64,000 bases of DNA, taken from NCBI GenBank assembly GCA_029782145.1, contig JAKOVH010000021.1:124001-188000 (forward strand), written 5' to 3'. Origin of the DNA: Actinomycetes bacterium (lineage in GTDB: Bacteria > Actinomycetota > Acidimicrobiia > Acidimicrobiales > Acidimicrobilacustridaceae). The notes below the pieces were generated by a model. It was not told the origin of the DNA and did not search any database. It saw only the letters and a list, made by a program, of their open reading frames with translations. The stretch's first letter is position 1. Every line of letters begins with the position of its first letter. This document shows positions 50,634-61,633 of this stretch, one piece after another. A program made the translations under genes and the position numbers.

Positions 50634-51974
50634 ATGACGACGACCCACGACGAGCTGTCCGCGGCACCGGTGGAGCGCACCTCCGAGGGCGCCCAGGAGC
50701 TCACCAGCGCCGACGTCGTCGCCGCGGCCGAGGGCCTGCGCGAGCGGGGCGCGGTGCTGCGCCTGTCCGAGGCGGACGCCGCCGCCATCGAGCCCGACCA
50801 GGTGGCCGCCGACGAGACCATGATCATCAACATGGGGCCGTCGCACCCGTCGACGCACGGGGTGCTGCGCCTCATGCTCGAGCTGCAGGGTGAGATGGTG
50901 CTGCGGTGCAAGCCGATCATCGGCTACCTGCACACCGGCATGGAGCGCACCGGCGAGGAGCTCACCTACCTCCAGGGCCCCACCAACGTCACCCGGATGG
51001 ACTACGCGGCCCCGCTGTTCACCGAGCTGGCGTTCTCGCTCACCGTCGAGCGCCTCCTCGACATCGAGGTCCCCGAGCGGGCGGTCTGGATCCGCATGCT
51101 CATGACGGAGATGAACCGCATCTCGTCGCACCTGCTGTTCATGGCCACCAACGGCATGGACCTCGGCGCGGTGTCGATGATGCTCTACGGCTGGCGTGAG
51201 CGCGAGGAGACCCTGCGGTTCCTGCAGGAGGTCACCGGGCTGCGGATGAACCACAACTACATCCGCCCGGGCGGCGTGGCCGCCGACCTCCCCGACGGCT
51301 GGCGCGACGGCGTGCTGCGCCTGCTCGACATGCTGCCGCCGCGCCTGCAGGAGTACGACACGCTGCTCACCCAGCAGCCGATCTGGCGCGAGCGGCTGCA
51401 GGGCATCGGCGTCATCACCGCCGAGGAGTGCCTGGCCCTCGGGGTCACCGGGCCCATCCTGCGCTCGACCGGCTACAGCTGGGACCTGCGGCGCGACATG
51501 CCGTACCTGGCCTTCGACCAGGTCGACTTCGACGTGGTGGTGGGCTCCTACGGCGACTGCTTCGACCGCTACGCCATCCGGCTCGCCGAGATGCACGAGT
51601 CGATGAAGATCATCCGCCAGTGCCTGGAGAACATGCCCAAGGGCGACTACCGCATCCAGGACAAGAAGGTCACCCCACCGCCGCGGGCCCGCATCGACGA
51701 GTCGATGGAGGCCCTCATCCACCACTTCAAGATCTTCACCGAGGGGTTCAAGGTGCCCGAAGGGGAGGCCTACGTCGCCGTCGAGTCACCTCGCGGCGAG
51801 CTCGGCTGCTACATCGTCAGCGACGGCACCTCCACGCCCTACCGCATGCACGTCCGGGCCCCGAGCTTCGTCAACCTGCAGTCCCTGCCCCACCTGATGC
51901 ACGGCGGCCTCGTCGCCGACGGCGTGGCCATCATCTCCTCGGTCGACCCGATCCTCGGGGAGGTCGACCGCTGA
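50634..51974 (+). CDS. nuoD: NADH-quinone oxidoreductase subunit D
   Basis: The predicted protein has 446 residues. 'MGPSHPSTHGVLRLML' (about 66-81) supplies the His and 'GYLHTGMER' the loop that form the quinone pocket near N2. A poorly conserved 60-residue N-terminal extension precedes the 49-kDa core. It shares a base with nuoE. Confidence 0.97.
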   Translation: MTTTHDELSAAPVERTSEGAQELTSADVVAAAEGLRERGAVLRLSEADAAAIEPDQVAADETMIINMGPSHPSTHGVLRLMLELQGEMVLRCKPIIGYLHTGMERTGEELTYLQGPTNVTRMDYAAPLFTELAFSLTVERLLDIEVPERAVWIRMLMTEMNRISSHLLFMATNGMDLGAVSMMLYGWREREETLRFLQEVTGLRMNHNYIRPGGVAADLPDGWRDGVLRLLDMLPPRLQEYDTLLTQQPIWRERLQGIGVITAEECLALGVTGPILRSTGYSWDLRRDMPYLAFDQVDFDVVVGSYGDCFDRYAIRLAEMHESMKIIRQCLENMPKGDYRIQDKKVTPPPRARIDESMEALIHHFKIFTEGFKVPEGEAYVAVESPRGELGCYIVSDGTSTPYRMHVRAPSFVNLQSLPHLMHGGLVADGVAIISSVDPILGEVDR

Positions 51975-52594
51975 TGGCTCGCCTCAGCCCCGACAACGTC
52001 ACCCTGGCCCTCGAGATCATCGGCCGCTACCCGCGTCCCAAGTCGGCGCTCATCCCGCTGCTGCACCTCGCCCAGGAGCAGGACGGCCACCTCACCGACG
52101 ACGCCATGGCCCACATCGCCGAGCTGGTCGGCGTCACCCCCGCCGAGGTCCTCGGCACGGCGTCGTTCTACGAGATGTTCAAGATGGAGCCGGTCGGGCG
52201 CTACGTGGTGAACATCTGCACCAACATCGCCTGCCAGCTGCTCGGGGGCGAGGAGCTGCTCGAGCACGCCGAGCACCGTCTCGGCGTCCGTCCGGGGCAG
52301 ACCACCCCCGACGGGCTGTTCACCGTCGAGGACGTCGAGTGCATCGCAGCGTGCACCGAGGCGCCCTGCCTGCAGGTGAACTACCGGTACTTCCACCGCA
52401 TCACCCATGACGAGTTCGACCAGCTGGTCGACGACCTCGCCGCCGGCCGGCGCGACGACATCCCCCCGCACGGCACGCTCGCCCGGGTCCGCCAGCACAT
52501 CCCACCGGAACGACGGGCCGGGTGCGTGCTCCCCGAGGACACGGCGACGCCGGTCTGGATCGCGTCGGCCTCGACCGAGGAGGCCGAGGCCTGA
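51974..52594 (+). CDS. nuoE: NADH-quinone oxidoreductase subunit E
   Basis: The predicted protein has 206 residues. The N1a [2Fe-2S] ligands are two pairs: 'CTNIAC' and 'CIAAC'. The thioredoxin-like domain is complete. A tail of about 45 residues follows the core. It works with NuoF in the NADH-oxidising tip. ATG shares a base with the nuoD stop. Confidence 0.96.
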   Translation: MARLSPDNVTLALEIIGRYPRPKSALIPLLHLAQEQDGHLTDDAMAHIAELVGVTPAEVLGTASFYEMFKMEPVGRYVVNICTNIACQLLGGEELLEHAEHRLGVRPGQTTPDGLFTVEDVECIAACTEAPCLQVNYRYFHRITHDEFDQLVDDLAAGRRDDIPPHGTLARVRQHIPPERRAGCVLPEDTATPVWIASASTEEAEA

Positions 52595-53937
52595 TGGCCA
52601 TCACCGACGCCCCGAAGATCATCACCAGCCGCCTCGGCTACGACGACAGCCACACCATCAACCGCTACGTCGCCACCGGCGGGTACCAGGCGCTGCGCAA
52701 GGCCCTCACCATGTCGCCCGCCGCGGTGGCCGAACAGGTCAAGGCGGCCAGCCTGCTCGGCCGGGGAGGCGCCGGCTTCCCCGCGGGGGTCAAGTGGGGC
52801 CTGGCGCCGGCGGACGTGTGGCCGCGCTACCTCGTCGTCAACGGCGACGAGAGCGAGCCGGGCACCTACAAGGACCGCATCCTGATGGAGCGCGATCCGC
52901 ACCAGCTCATCGAAGGAGTGCTGCTCGCCTGCTACGCCATCGGGGCCGGCCAGGCGTTCCTCTACGTGCGCGGCGAGATGGCCCTCGCCCAGGAGCGCAT
53001 CGCCGAGGCCCTCAACGACGCCTACCAGGCCGGCTACGTCGGCAAGGGCATCCTCGGCACGGACTACTCCATCGACGTCGTGCTCACCTGGGGCGCCGGC
53101 GCCTACATCGTGGGCGAGGAGACCGCCCTCATCGAGAGCCTCGAGGGCAATCGGGGCATGCCCCGCCTCAAGCCGCCGTTCTTCCCGGCGGCCAAGGGCC
53201 TCTACATGCAGCCCACCATCGTCAACAACGTCGAGACGCTGTCGAACCTCCCGTGGATCGTCGCCAACGGCGGAGAGGCGTTCGCCGCCCTCGGCGCCGA
53301 GGGCTCCAAGGGCACCCGCATGTTCGCCGTCTCCGGGCACGTGCGGAACCCCGGCGTGTTCGAGGTCGAGTACGGCGTCACCACGTTCCGCGACCTCATC
53401 TACGCCCCGGTCTACGCCGGCGGCATCCGCGGCGACCACCAGCTCAAGGCGTTCATCCCCGGCGGCGGCTCGGCCCCGTGGTTCTTCGAGGAGCACCTCG
53501 ACCTGCCGCTCGAGAAGGTCACCGTCGACAAGGCCGGCTCCATGCTCGGCTCGGGGGCCATCGTCGTCATGGACGACACCACCGATGCGGTGAAGGCCTG
53601 CCTGCGCCTGGTGCGCTTCTACGCCCGCGAGTCGTGCGGCAAGTGCACCCCCTGCCGCGAAGGCACCACCTGGCTCGAGCGCATCCTCCAGCGCATCCTC
53701 GACGGCCACGGCCGCCCGAGCGACCTCGAGTTGCTGCTCGACGTGTCCGACAACATCTCGCCGGGCCTCACCTGGCCGCCCAAGCAGACCACCATCTGCC
53801 CGCTCGGCCCGTCGGCCACCGCGCCCATCGCCTCGGCCCTGGGCCGCTTCCGCGACGAGTTCGAGGCCCGCATCACCGTGGCCGAGCAGGCCCGCACCTC
53901 CGTGCCCGTCGAGTTGAAGGCCCCCTCTCATGCCTGA
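52594..53937 (+). CDS. nuoF: NADH-quinone oxidoreductase subunit F
   Basis: The predicted protein has 447 residues. 'GRGGAGFPAGVKW' binds NADH/FMN, 'NGDESEPGTYKDR' is the FMN loop and 'ESCGKCTPCREG' binds the N3 [4Fe-4S] cluster with a later Cys in 'TICPLG'. It takes hydride from NADH. The stop overlaps nuoG by 8 bp. Confidence 0.97.
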   Translation: MAITDAPKIITSRLGYDDSHTINRYVATGGYQALRKALTMSPAAVAEQVKAASLLGRGGAGFPAGVKWGLAPADVWPRYLVVNGDESEPGTYKDRILMERDPHQLIEGVLLACYAIGAGQAFLYVRGEMALAQERIAEALNDAYQAGYVGKGILGTDYSIDVVLTWGAGAYIVGEETALIESLEGNRGMPRLKPPFFPAAKGLYMQPTIVNNVETLSNLPWIVANGGEAFAALGAEGSKGTRMFAVSGHVRNPGVFEVEYGVTTFRDLIYAPVYAGGIRGDHQLKAFIPGGGSAPWFFEEHLDLPLEKVTVDKAGSMLGSGAIVVMDDTTDAVKACLRLVRFYARESCGKCTPCREGTTWLERILQRILDGHGRPSDLELLLDVSDNISPGLTWPPKQTTICPLGPSATAPIASALGRFRDEFEARITVAEQARTSVPVELKAPSHA

Positions 53938-56662
53938 GCCCGAGGCCCCTGCCGCCGACGGCGTCGTCGTCGAGATCAACGGCCGCGAGGTCGTCGCCCG
54001 CAAGGGCGAGCTGCTCATCGACGCCGCCGAGCGAGCCGGCACCTACATCCCGCGGTTCTGCTACCACGAGCGCATGCGGCCGGTGGGCATGTGCCGCATG
54101 TGCCTGGTCGAGGTCGACACCGGTCGGGGTCCCGCCCTCCAGCCGAGCTGCATGATCGAGTGCAGCCCCGGCATGAAGGTCGACACCGAGTCCGAGGTCA
54201 CCAAGAAGGCCCAGGACGGCGTCCTCGAGTTCCTCCTCATCAACCACCCGCTCGACTGCCCGGTCTGCGACAAGGGCGGCGAGTGCCCGCTGCAGGACCA
54301 GACCATGGCCTACGGGCCGGGGGAGAGCCGCTTCGTCGAGGAGAAGCGGCACAAGGAGAAGCCGATCCCGATCAGCGACCTCGTGCTGCTCGACCGGGAG
54401 CGCTGCATCCTCTGCGACCGCTGCACGCGGTTCGCCAAGGAGGTGGCCGGCGACCCCCTCATCCACTTCATCCACCGGGGCAACGACACCGAGGTCAACA
54501 CCTTCCCCGACGAGCCGTTCGCGTCGTACTTCAGCGGCAACACGGTGCAGATCTGCCCGGTGGGTGCGCTGACCGCGTCGACCTACCGGTTCAAGGCCCG
54601 GCCCTGGGACCTCGAGACCACCGAGTCCACGTGCCAGCAGTGCTCGGTGGGGTGCCGCATCTCGATCGACTCCTCCCGTGACCAGGTCCAGCGCTACGCC
54701 GGCGTCGACATCGACCCGGTCAACTGGGGCTGGCTGTGCGACAAGGGCCGCTTCTCCCACGAGTCGGTCACCGCCGAGGCGCGCCTCGGCGAGCCGCTGG
54801 TGCGCCAGGGCGACGAGCTGGTGCCGACCCGCTGGGCCGACGCCCTGGGTCGGGCGGCCGACGCCCTGCGCGGTGCCTCCTCGCCCGAGGCCATCGGTGT
54901 CATCGGCGGCGCCCGGCTCACCAACGAGGACGCCTACGCCTGGGCCAAGCTGGCCAAGGGCGTGCTCGGCACCGACAACGTCGACGCCCAGCTCGGCGAC
55001 GGCCTGCCCGCCGAGGTCGTGCTGGGCCTGCCCCGGGCCACCATCGACCAGGTCTGCGAGCCCGGGGGCACCGTCGTGCTGCTCGGCCCCGACGTCAAGG
55101 AGGAGCTGCCCGTCCTGTTCCTGCGGCTCCGCCACGCCGTCGTCTCCGACGGCGTCACCCTCGTGGAGGTGTCGCCCCGCACCACCGGCCTCACCGGGTT
55201 GGCCGCGGCGTCGCTCCAACCCCGACCGGGCGAGGCGGGCGAGCTGGTGCGGGCCCTGGTGGCCGGCTCCGACGCCGAGCGCGACGTCGCCGGCCTGCCG
55301 GCCGAGGCGGTGAACGCGGCCCGGCGCCTCCTGGCGGGCAGCCGTGGCCCGCTCACCGTCGTGCTCGGGCGCCCCTCGGTCGCCGAGTCGGCCACTGCCG
55401 TGGTCGACGCCGCCACCGCGCTGCTCGCCGCCCGCCCGGACACGACGTTCCTCCCGGCCCTGCGCCGGGCGAACGTCCACGGCGCTCTCGACATGGGCCT
55501 CGCCCCGGGGCTGCTGCCCGGACGGGTCGGCCTCGACGAGGGCCGCGACTGCTTCGCCGGCTCATGGCCGTCGGTGCCGGCGTCGCGAGGGCTCGACACC
55601 GAGGGCATCCTGCGCGCCGCCGCTGACGGCCACATCGACGTGCTGGTGCTGCTCGGCGCCGACCCGCTCGCCGACTTCCCCGACCACGACCTCGCCGAGC
55701 GCGCCCTGGCCGGGGCCCGCGCCGTGATCGCCGTCGAGACGCTCCCGAACGCCTCCACCCGGCGGGCCGACGTCGTGCTCGCCGCGGCCGGCTTCGCCGA
55801 GAAGGCCGGCACCACGACCAACCTCGAGGGCCGGGTCAGCTCGCTGTCGCAGCGGGTCACCCCGCCGGGCACCGCTCGGGCCGACTGGATGCTCGCCGCC
55901 GAGCTGGCCGCCCGGTTGGGGGCCGACCTCGGCGTGCTCGACGCCGAGGAGATCCTCGCCGAGATCGGCCGGGTCGCCCCGTCGCACCTGGGCCTCGACC
56001 TCGCCGTGGTCGCCGGTTCGCCCGACGGCGTGCTCGTGCCCCTCGGCCAGCCCGAAGCCGGGCCCTCCTCGAGCGGCGACGCGCCGGAGGGCCAGCGCGG
56101 CGCCGCGGCCGACGCCGCCGCAGTCCGGTCCGACGCAGCCGACGACACCACCACCGAAGAGGCCGAAGCGGCGGCCGCGGCCGCCGCCGAGGGCGCGGCC
56201 ACCGCCGAAGCCCAGGCCGGGGCCGCCGACGGCGCCGCCGCGGGAGGCGACGACGCCGTGCCCGACGAGCCGCTCAGCGCCCCGCGGCCCGAGCTGGTCG
56301 CCTTCGTCGCCGGCGCACCGGGGTCGGCCCCGCCGCTCGACGCCTACGCCTTCCGGCTCGTCGCCACCCGCAAGCTCTACGACCAGGGCACCACGGTGCA
56401 GGCCAGCGCCCACCTGGCCGGCCTGGCGCCGGGCACGGCGGCCCGGGTCCACCCCGCCGACGCCGACCGCCTCGGGGTGTCGGCGGGCGAGCGGGTGGTC
56501 CTGCGGTCCGCCCGCATGTCGATCACCGTGCCGGTCGAGCTCGACCCCGGCGTGCCGCGCGGGGCGGTCGCCCTGGTCACCAACCAGCGCGACGTGCGGG
56601 TCGGCGACCTGATCGCCGTCGACGGCCCGGTCACCGAGCTGCGCATCGAGACAGCCTCGTGA
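53930..56662 (+). CDS. nuoG: NADH-quinone oxidoreductase subunit G
   Basis: The predicted protein has 910 residues. N1b ([2Fe-2S]) ligands are in 'FCYHERMRPVGMCRMC', the His-Cys3 N5 site in 'HPLDCPVCDKGGECP', N4 in 'RCILCDRCTRF', and the extra N7 site in 'CQQCSVGC' plus the Cys of 'WLCDKG'. A molybdopterin-oxidoreductase-like domain follows. Residues about 705-785 are an Ala/Glu/Asp-rich insert not seen in E. coli or Thermus. It is followed by a C-terminal domain of the dinucleotide-binding type. N7 is kept in only some lineages, often menaquinone users. Confidence 0.95.
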   Translation: MPEPEAPAADGVVVEINGREVVARKGELLIDAAERAGTYIPRFCYHERMRPVGMCRMCLVEVDTGRGPALQPSCMIECSPGMKVDTESEVTKKAQDGVLEFLLINHPLDCPVCDKGGECPLQDQTMAYGPGESRFVEEKRHKEKPIPISDLVLLDRERCILCDRCTRFAKEVAGDPLIHFIHRGNDTEVNTFPDEPFASYFSGNTVQICPVGALTASTYRFKARPWDLETTESTCQQCSVGCRISIDSSRDQVQRYAGVDIDPVNWGWLCDKGRFSHESVTAEARLGEPLVRQGDELVPTRWADALGRAADALRGASSPEAIGVIGGARLTNEDAYAWAKLAKGVLGTDNVDAQLGDGLPAEVVLGLPRATIDQVCEPGGTVVLLGPDVKEELPVLFLRLRHAVVSDGVTLVEVSPRTTGLTGLAAASLQPRPGEAGELVRALVAGSDAERDVAGLPAEAVNAARRLLAGSRGPLTVVLGRPSVAESATAVVDAATALLAARPDTTFLPALRRANVHGALDMGLAPGLLPGRVGLDEGRDCFAGSWPSVPASRGLDTEGILRAAADGHIDVLVLLGADPLADFPDHDLAERALAGARAVIAVETLPNASTRRADVVLAAAGFAEKAGTTTNLEGRVSSLSQRVTPPGTARADWMLAAELAARLGADLGVLDAEEILAEIGRVAPSHLGLDLAVVAGSPDGVLVPLGQPEAGPSSSGDAPEGQRGAAADAAAVRSDAADDTTTEEAEAAAAAAAEGAATAEAQAGAADGAAAGGDDAVPDEPLSAPRPELVAFVAGAPGSAPPLDAYAFRLVATRKLYDQGTTVQASAHLAGLAPGTAARVHPADADRLGVSAGERVVLRSARMSITVPVELDPGVPRGAVALVTNQRDVRVGDLIAVDGPVTELRIETAS

Positions 56663-56782
56663 CGCCCGTGCATCCCGCGAGCTTGCGTCGCCGACCCCCG
56701 GTGCGGTGGGCTTGGCCGTCGCGGACGGCGCCGGGCGGCGCGCCGGCCCGCACCCTTACCGCTCGATCCGGAGGCGACGACG

Positions 56783-57991
56783 ATGCTCGGAGGTGACCCG
56801 CTCCTGTCGGGCGACATCGACTTGGCCGTCGTGCTGATCGTGCTGCTCAAGGTCGTGGTGGTCTTCGCCCTGCTGCTCGTCGCCACCATGTTCATGATCT
56901 GGTGGGAGCGCAAGATCATCGGCGACCTCCAGAACCGCATCGGGCCCAACACCGCCGGCCCGTTCGGTTTGTTCCAGACCTTCGCCGACGGCGTGAAGTT
57001 CTTCTTCAAGGAGGACCTGCTCCCCGACCGGGCCCAGCGGCGGGTCTTCATCCTCGCCCCGCTGCTCACCGTGGTGCCCGCCTTCTTGTTGTTCTGCATC
57101 GTGCCCTTCGGCGGCGACTTCGCCAACGGCGCCAACGGCACGGTCGAGCTGTTCGGCCACGAGACCTACCTGCAGCTCGCCGACCCGCCCGTCGGCATCC
57201 TCTTCGCGCTGGCCATGTCCTCGGTCGCCGTGTACGGCGTGATGCTCGCCGGCTGGTCGTCGGGCTCGAAGTACCCGCTGCTCGGCTCGGTGCGGGCGTC
57301 GGCCCAGATGGTGTCCTACGAGGCCGCCCTCGGCCTGTCGGTGTGCGCCGTGGTGCTCACCACCGGCACGCTCAGCACCCACGGCATGGTCGTGCACCAG
57401 GCCGGCGACGGCTGGGGCAGCTTCATCCCCAACTGGAACCTGCTGGCGGCCGGCATCGTGCCGTTCGTGGTCTTCCTGATCGCCAGCCAGGCCGAGCTCA
57501 ACCGCCCGCCGTTCGACCTCGTCGAAGCCGAGCAGGAGCTCGTCGGCGGCTACCACACCGAGTACAGCTCGATCCGCTTCGCGCTGTTCTTCGTGGCCGA
57601 GTTCATGAACTCGGTGACGATGGGCGCCATCATCGTCACCCTCTTCCTCGGCGGCCCGGCCGGCCCGGCGCCCTGGGGCCCGGGTTGGCTGTGGGGCGTC
57701 GGCTGGTTCCTGCTGAAGCTGCTGGTGTTCCTCTTCGTCTTCGTGTGGATCCGGGGCACGCTGCCCCGCGTCCGCTACGACCAGCTGATGGACCTGGGCT
57801 GGAAGGTCCTCATCCCGATCTCCCTCGGCTGGCTGCTCGTGCTGGCCACCTTCCACGTCGCCCGCGACCAGCACTGGAACGGTGTCGTCGTGGCCCTCGT
57901 CGGGGCCGCCATCGGGCTGACCTTCTTCGGCCTGCTGCGCTTCGCCATCGCCACGTCCAAGGCCCGGCGCCTGGAAGGGGTGGTCGACTGA
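56783..57991 (+). CDS. nuoH: NADH-quinone oxidoreductase subunit H
   Basis: The predicted protein has 402 residues and about eight or nine helices. 'WWERKIIGDLQNRIGPN' and 'RPPFDLVEAEQELVGGY' are the quinone-channel signatures, with the Glu residues that link quinone to proton pumping. 120 bp separate it from nuoG, the largest gap inside nuo, which holds a GC-rich inverted stretch and GGAGG before the ATG. The gap might carry an internal control site. Confidence 0.97.
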   Translation: MLGGDPLLSGDIDLAVVLIVLLKVVVVFALLLVATMFMIWWERKIIGDLQNRIGPNTAGPFGLFQTFADGVKFFFKEDLLPDRAQRRVFILAPLLTVVPAFLLFCIVPFGGDFANGANGTVELFGHETYLQLADPPVGILFALAMSSVAVYGVMLAGWSSGSKYPLLGSVRASAQMVSYEAALGLSVCAVVLTTGTLSTHGMVVHQAGDGWGSFIPNWNLLAAGIVPFVVFLIASQAELNRPPFDLVEAEQELVGGYHTEYSSIRFALFFVAEFMNSVTMGAIIVTLFLGGPAGPAPWGPGWLWGVGWFLLKLLVFLFVFVWIRGTLPRVRYDQLMDLGWKVLIPISLGWLLVLATFHVARDQHWNGVVVALVGAAIGLTFFGLLRFAIATSKARRLEGVVD

Positions 57992-58677
57992 TGGGCTACC
58001 TCGGAGGCTTCCTCGTCAGCCTGCGCCAGATCGGGCGCAAGCAGCGGGTCACCACGCAGTACCCGCAGGAGAAGGCGCCCAAGCCGGTGCGGGTGCACGG
58101 CCGCCACGTCCTCAACCGCTACGAGGACGGCATGGAGAAGTGCATCGGCTGCGAGCTGTGCGCCGGCGTGTGCCCCGCTCGGTGCATCTACGTGAGGGGG
58201 GCCGACAACCCGCCGGACGACCCCGTCAGCCCCGGTGAGCGCTACGGCTTCATCTACGAGATCAACTACCTGCGGTGCATCCACTGCGACCTGTGCGTGG
58301 AGGCGTGCCCCACGGAGGCGATCACCGAGTCGAAGATGTTCGAGTTCTCCTTCACCAACCGGGCCGACGCCATCTACACCAAGGCCGAGCTCGTGGTCGG
58401 CGACGACGGGATGCCCCAGAAGCTGCCCTGGGAGGACTGGCGCCCGGGTGAGGACGAGATGACCTCGGCCTGGATGCGGGCCACCGCCCCCTCCGGCGAC
58501 GCCCGCTTCGAGGGCGTCGTGGGCTGGTCGGGCGAGCTCGGCTACGGCGTGCGGGCCCCCGAGGCCGGCCAGGACGGCAAGGACGCCGTGGCGACGCCCC
58601 CCGCCATGCTCGACGACCACGGTCACGGCGACCACGACGAGCACGGCCACGACGAGCACGGGCACGGAGGCCACTGA
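57991..58677 (+). CDS. nuoI: NADH-quinone oxidoreductase subunit I with His-rich tail
   Basis: The predicted protein has 228 residues. N6a and N6b ligands are 'CIGCELCAGVCP' and 'CIHCDLCVEACP'. After the core comes an extension of about 60 residues that ends in a His/Gly/Asp-rich segment (from about residue 208; 9 His in the last 21 residues). The tail is not part of the usual NuoI and could bind metal. ATG shares a base with nuoH. Confidence 0.96.
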   Translation: MGYLGGFLVSLRQIGRKQRVTTQYPQEKAPKPVRVHGRHVLNRYEDGMEKCIGCELCAGVCPARCIYVRGADNPPDDPVSPGERYGFIYEINYLRCIHCDLCVEACPTEAITESKMFEFSFTNRADAIYTKAELVVGDDGMPQKLPWEDWRPGEDEMTSAWMRATAPSGDARFEGVVGWSGELGYGVRAPEAGQDGKDAVATPPAMLDDHGHGDHDEHGHDEHGHGGH

Positions 58678-58679
58678 CC

Positions 58680-59282
58680 ATGGAGACCGCCGTCTTCGCC
58701 GTGTGCGCCGTGATCGTCATCCTCGGCGGCCTGGGCGTGATCTTCTCCCGCAACCCCGTGCACTCGGCCCTGAGCCTGGTGGCCACGCTGTTCGCCATCG
58801 CCGTGCTGTTCTTGAACCTCGGCGCCCAGCTCCTCGCCGCCGTGCAGGTCATCGTCTACACGGGCGCCATCGTGGTGCTGATCCTGTTCGTCATGATGCT
58901 GCTCGGCGTCGACACCGACGAGGACCTCGACGTCGAGCCGCTCGTGGGCCAGCGCGCCTTCGCCGCCATCATCGCCCTCGGGGTGGTGGGCGCCGTGCTC
59001 GCCGTGCTCATCGTGGGCGGCCACGACGCCGTCACCGGGGCCCGGTCGGTCACCGCGGCCGTGGCGGACGGCTACGAGAACGTCTACCAGCTGGGTCGCC
59101 AGCTGTTCACCACCTACGTGTTCGCGCTGGAGGTCACCGCCGGCCTGCTCACCATCGCCGTGGTGGGCGCGGTGGTGCTGTCCCACCGGCCCAAGGACCT
59201 CCAGCCGCTGCCGGAGCCCGAGTCGATGACCGAGCAGGGTGACGAGCCCCTCACCGTCACCACCGAGGAGGGCGGGCACTGA
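58680..59282 (+). CDS. nuoJ: NADH-quinone oxidoreductase subunit J
   Basis: The predicted protein has 200 residues with five helices. 'NPVHSALSLVATLFAIAVLF' and 'VQVIVYTGAIVVLILFVMML' are NuoJ hallmarks; the second contains the pi-bulge helix that couples quinone events to the antiporter modules. It shares one base with nuoK. Confidence 0.95.
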   Translation: METAVFAVCAVIVILGGLGVIFSRNPVHSALSLVATLFAIAVLFLNLGAQLLAAVQVIVYTGAIVVLILFVMMLLGVDTDEDLDVEPLVGQRAFAAIIALGVVGAVLAVLIVGGHDAVTGARSVTAAVADGYENVYQLGRQLFTTYVFALEVTAGLLTIAVVGAVVLSHRPKDLQPLPEPESMTEQGDEPLTVTTEEGGH

Positions 59283-59593
59283 TGGACACCTCGAACCTCG
59301 ACATCGCCTACCTCGCGCTGTCGGCGATCCTCTTCGGCCTCGGCGGGTTCGGGCTGCTGGTGCGGCGCAACCCGCTGGTGATGATCATGTGCGTCGAGCT
59401 GATGCTCAACGCCGTGAACCTCACCTTCGTCACCTTCGGTCGGATGCTCGACGACATCTCCGGCCAGGTCATCGTGTTCTTCGTGCTCGTGGTGGCCGCC
59501 GCCGAGGTGGTGGTCGGCCTGGGGCTGGTGGTGGCCATGGCCCGCCGCCGACCAGGCGCCACCGCCGACGACCTCCGGCTCCTCAGGGGATAG
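59282..59593 (+). CDS. nuoK: NADH-quinone oxidoreductase subunit K
   Basis: The predicted protein has 103 residues with three helices. 'LLVRRNPLVMIMCVELMLNA' and 'VVAAAEVVVGLGLVV' carry the two membrane Glu residues of the proton path. It is of normal length and lies 9 bp before nuoL. Confidence 0.96.
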   Translation: MDTSNLDIAYLALSAILFGLGGFGLLVRRNPLVMIMCVELMLNAVNLTFVTFGRMLDDISGQVIVFFVLVVAAAEVVVGLGLVVAMARRRPGATADDLRLLRG

Positions 59594-59602
59594 CGCGCAA
59601 CC

Positions 59603-61632
<2,030 letters not shown>

Positions 61633-61633
<1 letters not shown>

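Noticed and set aside
56663..56782. Small gene or terminator between nuoG and nuoH.
   Set aside because: There is no start with a ribosome-binding site and codon pattern. The GC-rich inverted stretch is weak and complex I genes continue directly.
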